Shown here piece by piece: positions 52,893-54,144 of a stretch of DNA of 54,144 nt. Below the pieces are notes generated by a model, which saw nothing but the letters and a program-made list of their open reading frames with translations, had not been told where the DNA came from and did no database searches. The position numbers were made by a program, and so were the translations under genes. This DNA is from an uncultured bacterium (lineage in GTDB: Bacteria > Atribacterota > Atribacteria > Atribacterales > Caldatribacteriaceae). Within the stretch, counting starts at the first letter, position 1; every line of letters begins with the position of its first letter. Location: contig CAKZPS010000060.1 in NCBI GenBank assembly GCA_937139415.1, positions 1-54,144 of the forward strand, written 5' to 3'.

Positions 52893-53858
52893 GTGGAGAA
52901 ACGGGTTCTTGTCATTGGAGGAAGTGGACATATCGGGAGTTACCTCGTCCCTCGTTTGGTTGCCGCAGGGTACCATGTACTCGTTTATACTCGGGGAAAC
53001 ACCAAGCCCTATCCTCAACATCCCCTATGGCGAAGAGTAGAAATTATAACCGGTGATCGAGAGAAAGAAGAAGAGCAAGGAGCTTTGGGAGAACGAATCC
53101 GCTCTCTCAAACTCTATGCCCTCATCGACATCGTGGCCTTCGAAGAGAAAAGCGCCCGTTACCTCGTAGAGGCACTCGCTCACTCGGAAACCCATCTCCT
53201 CATGTGCACCACCGCTTGGGTGTACGGAAAAACTCGCACCATTCCCACCTATGAAGATGCCCCTCGCTTTCCGGAAAACGACTACGCCCGCAAAAAGGTA
53301 GCTATTGAGGATGTTCTCTTCGATGCCACCCAAAGGGGAGTGGTCCGATCCACCATCATCCGCCCTACCCACATCACCGGGCCAGGGAAAACTTTTGTGA
53401 CCCCCTTCGGAGACCACGACCCGAAACCCGTCCAACAGATTCTCAACGGAGAGGAAATCATCCTCCTCGACGGGGGATTCAGTACCCTCCATCACGTTCA
53501 CCCTTCTGATGTTGCAGAACTTTTCTTCCAGGCTTTGGAAAAACCAACTCATAGTATCGGTGAGGCTTTTAACTGTGGCGCGCCTTACGCGATGACTTTC
53601 TTTGGCTTGGGAGAGTTCTTAGCCCACCATTTCGGACGTACCTTCCGCTTCACGAATATGTCCTTAGAAGAATACACCCAAAGATATGGTTACCCTGAGG
53701 AAGCAGCCATGCATGTGCGTCAAGGATGCGCTGTTTCTATGGAAAAAGCTAAAGAACTTCTCCGCTTTGTCCCTCGCTACACCCCTGAAGCAGCAGTATT
53801 AGAAGCAACCTATGATTTGATTGAGCGCGGAGCGCTCCGTCTCGCAACGCGCTGTTAG
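52893..53858 (+). CDS. NAD(P)-dependent epimerase/dehydratase (extended SDR)
   Basis: A 321-residue short-chain dehydrogenase-like protein with the nucleotide motif GGSGHIG (residues 9-15), TTAWVYG for the catalytic Ser/Thr region, and YARKK as the Y-x-x-x-K pair; STLHHVHPSDVAELFFQAL follows. Extended SDRs of this type act on nucleotide sugars or related carbonyls; the substrate is not decidable. GTG start at 52893, 17 nt after the lipoprotein gene, so probably cotranscribed with it. Confidence 0.85.
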   Translation: MEKRVLVIGGSGHIGSYLVPRLVAAGYHVLVYTRGNTKPYPQHPLWRRVEIITGDREKEEEQGALGERIRSLKLYALIDIVAFEEKSARYLVEALAHSETHLLMCTTAWVYGKTRTIPTYEDAPRFPENDYARKKVAIEDVLFDATQRGVVRSTIIRPTHITGPGKTFVTPFGDHDPKPVQQILNGEEIILLDGGFSTLHHVHPSDVAELFFQALEKPTHSIGEAFNCGAPYAMTFFGLGEFLAHHFGRTFRFTNMSLEEYTQRYGYPEEAAMHVRQGCAVSMEKAKELLRFVPRYTPEAAVLEATYDLIERGALRLATRC

Positions 53859-53872
53859 CTCATATAACCAAC

Positions 53873-53903
53873 AAAAACCCCCGAAAGCTTCACCTTTCGG
53901 GGG
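53873..53903 (-). terminator. Intrinsic terminator active on the minus strand
   Basis: CCCCCGAAAG (53878-53887) and CTTTCGGGGG (53894-53903) form a perfect 10-bp stem with a 6-nt loop. On the minus strand it is followed by TTTTTG; on the plus strand by TAAGGTA. It therefore best terminates transcripts coming from the right, where a CRISPR leader/repeat copy lies, although it also closes the plus-strand lipoprotein-epimerase unit. Confidence 0.7.
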
Positions 53904-54064
53904 TAAGGTACTACCCTATGAACACCCACAACTTTACAAAACGAGACCCCAAAGGGTTCTATAAGCAAGCTTCCTCCTTTATTACACCAATACAATTCCT
54001 TCTTTTGAAACATCGCGGAAATACATATTTTTAGTGTCGCAATTTACCCACAGAACTACTTTGC

Positions 54065-54144
54065 GTTTCAATCCCTCATAGGTACGCTACAAACCCATTC
54101 GATGTGCTTAAAATAAGCAAAGGAGAAAACGGTATTCAAATGTC
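54065..54144 (-). CRISPR. Second CRISPR repeat with leader-proximal 50 bp, at the window edge
   Basis: A 30-bp repeat (54065-54094) identical to the intact repeat of the 44.7-kb array, followed by 50 bp (54095-54144) identical to the leader side of that array, running to the last base of the window. No second repeat or spacer lies to its left. Either a leader with a single repeat, or a contig end created where an assembler met a multi-copy leader/repeat. The sequence between 53904 and 54064 shows no gene. Confidence 0.7.

Noticed and set aside
44756-54064. Calling the 9.3-kb segment between the two leader/repeat copies a mobile element
   Set aside because: There is no recombinase or terminal inverted repeat, and the right copy ends exactly at the window edge, so an assembly effect is at least as likely.
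1-54144. tRNA, rRNA and insertion sequences
   Set aside because: I found no tRNA T-arm/anticodon layout, rRNA segment or transposase by reading both strands; a covariance-model scan could still find a diverged RNA.

Overview
The window reads as a chromosomal segment of an anaerobic, probably thermophilic, fermentative bacterium. This is an inference from gene content: archaeal-type split glutamate synthase, archaeal-type phosphoglycerate mutase (ApgM), a HydE hydrogenase maturase, sugar ABC and tripartite tricarboxylate (TTT) transporters, long PAS/GGDEF/HD-GYP sensors and a type I-B CRISPR-Cas locus. Base composition is near balanced and most genes have strong AGGAGG-like ribosome sites. Atribacterota (Caldatribacterium-like) or a nearby thermophilic lineage would fit, but there is no rRNA or marker gene to prove it.

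Layout. 0.6-7.0 kb (minus): glnA followed by a five-gene modular glutamate synthase, behind a near-consensus promoter and a leader containing an intrinsic terminator. 7.2-10.3 kb (plus): an Rrf2/IscR-like regulator, nifS, nifU and hydE with overlapping reading frames. 10.3-16.5 kb (minus): apgM, then a cobalamin-domain protein, an opine-type dehydrogenase and an ATP-grasp ligase in one coupled operon, and a zinc alcohol dehydrogenase. 16.6-20.5 kb (plus): tctC-tctB-tctA and a DapA-family aldolase. 20.8-24.0 kb (plus): a decayed sugar ABC transporter. 24.3-25.7 kb (minus): a PadR regulator and two half-size permeases, one frameshifted. 25.9-28.3 kb (minus): a PAS/GGDEF protein. 28.4-32.4 kb: an apparently intact sugar ABC transporter with a divergent AraC regulator. 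32.8-36.4 kb (plus): a phosphoesterase, an SdpI/ArsR immunity-type pair behind a 22-bp perfect palindrome, and purK-purE. 36.6-44.8 kb: a type I-B cas operon and a two-repeat CRISPR. 45.2-49.9 kb (minus): a 1099-residue PAS/GGDEF/HD-GYP protein and a MORN-repeat protein. 50.2-50.4 kb: dispersed hairpin repeats. 50.8-52.3 kb (plus): a five-gene phage-like lysis cassette with no phage. 52.4-53.9 kb (plus): a TlpA-like lipoprotein and an epimerase. The last 80 bases repeat the CRISPR leader/repeat junction of 44.8 kb.

Two points stand out. First, four of the six recognisable cas genes carry single-base homopolymer frameshifts (about six events in 7.6 kb), cas2 and cas6 are missing, and only one spacer is present: either a dying CRISPR system or a locus of poor sequence quality. 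Two other genes (an ABC permease and a small permease) show the same kind of lesion. Second, the small DUF1659 / DUF2922 / XhlA-like / hydrolase / holin operon is a compact lysis or secretion module standing alone, and is the best candidate here for an undescribed system. The cobalamin/opine/ATP-grasp operon is the best candidate for an undescribed metabolic pathway.
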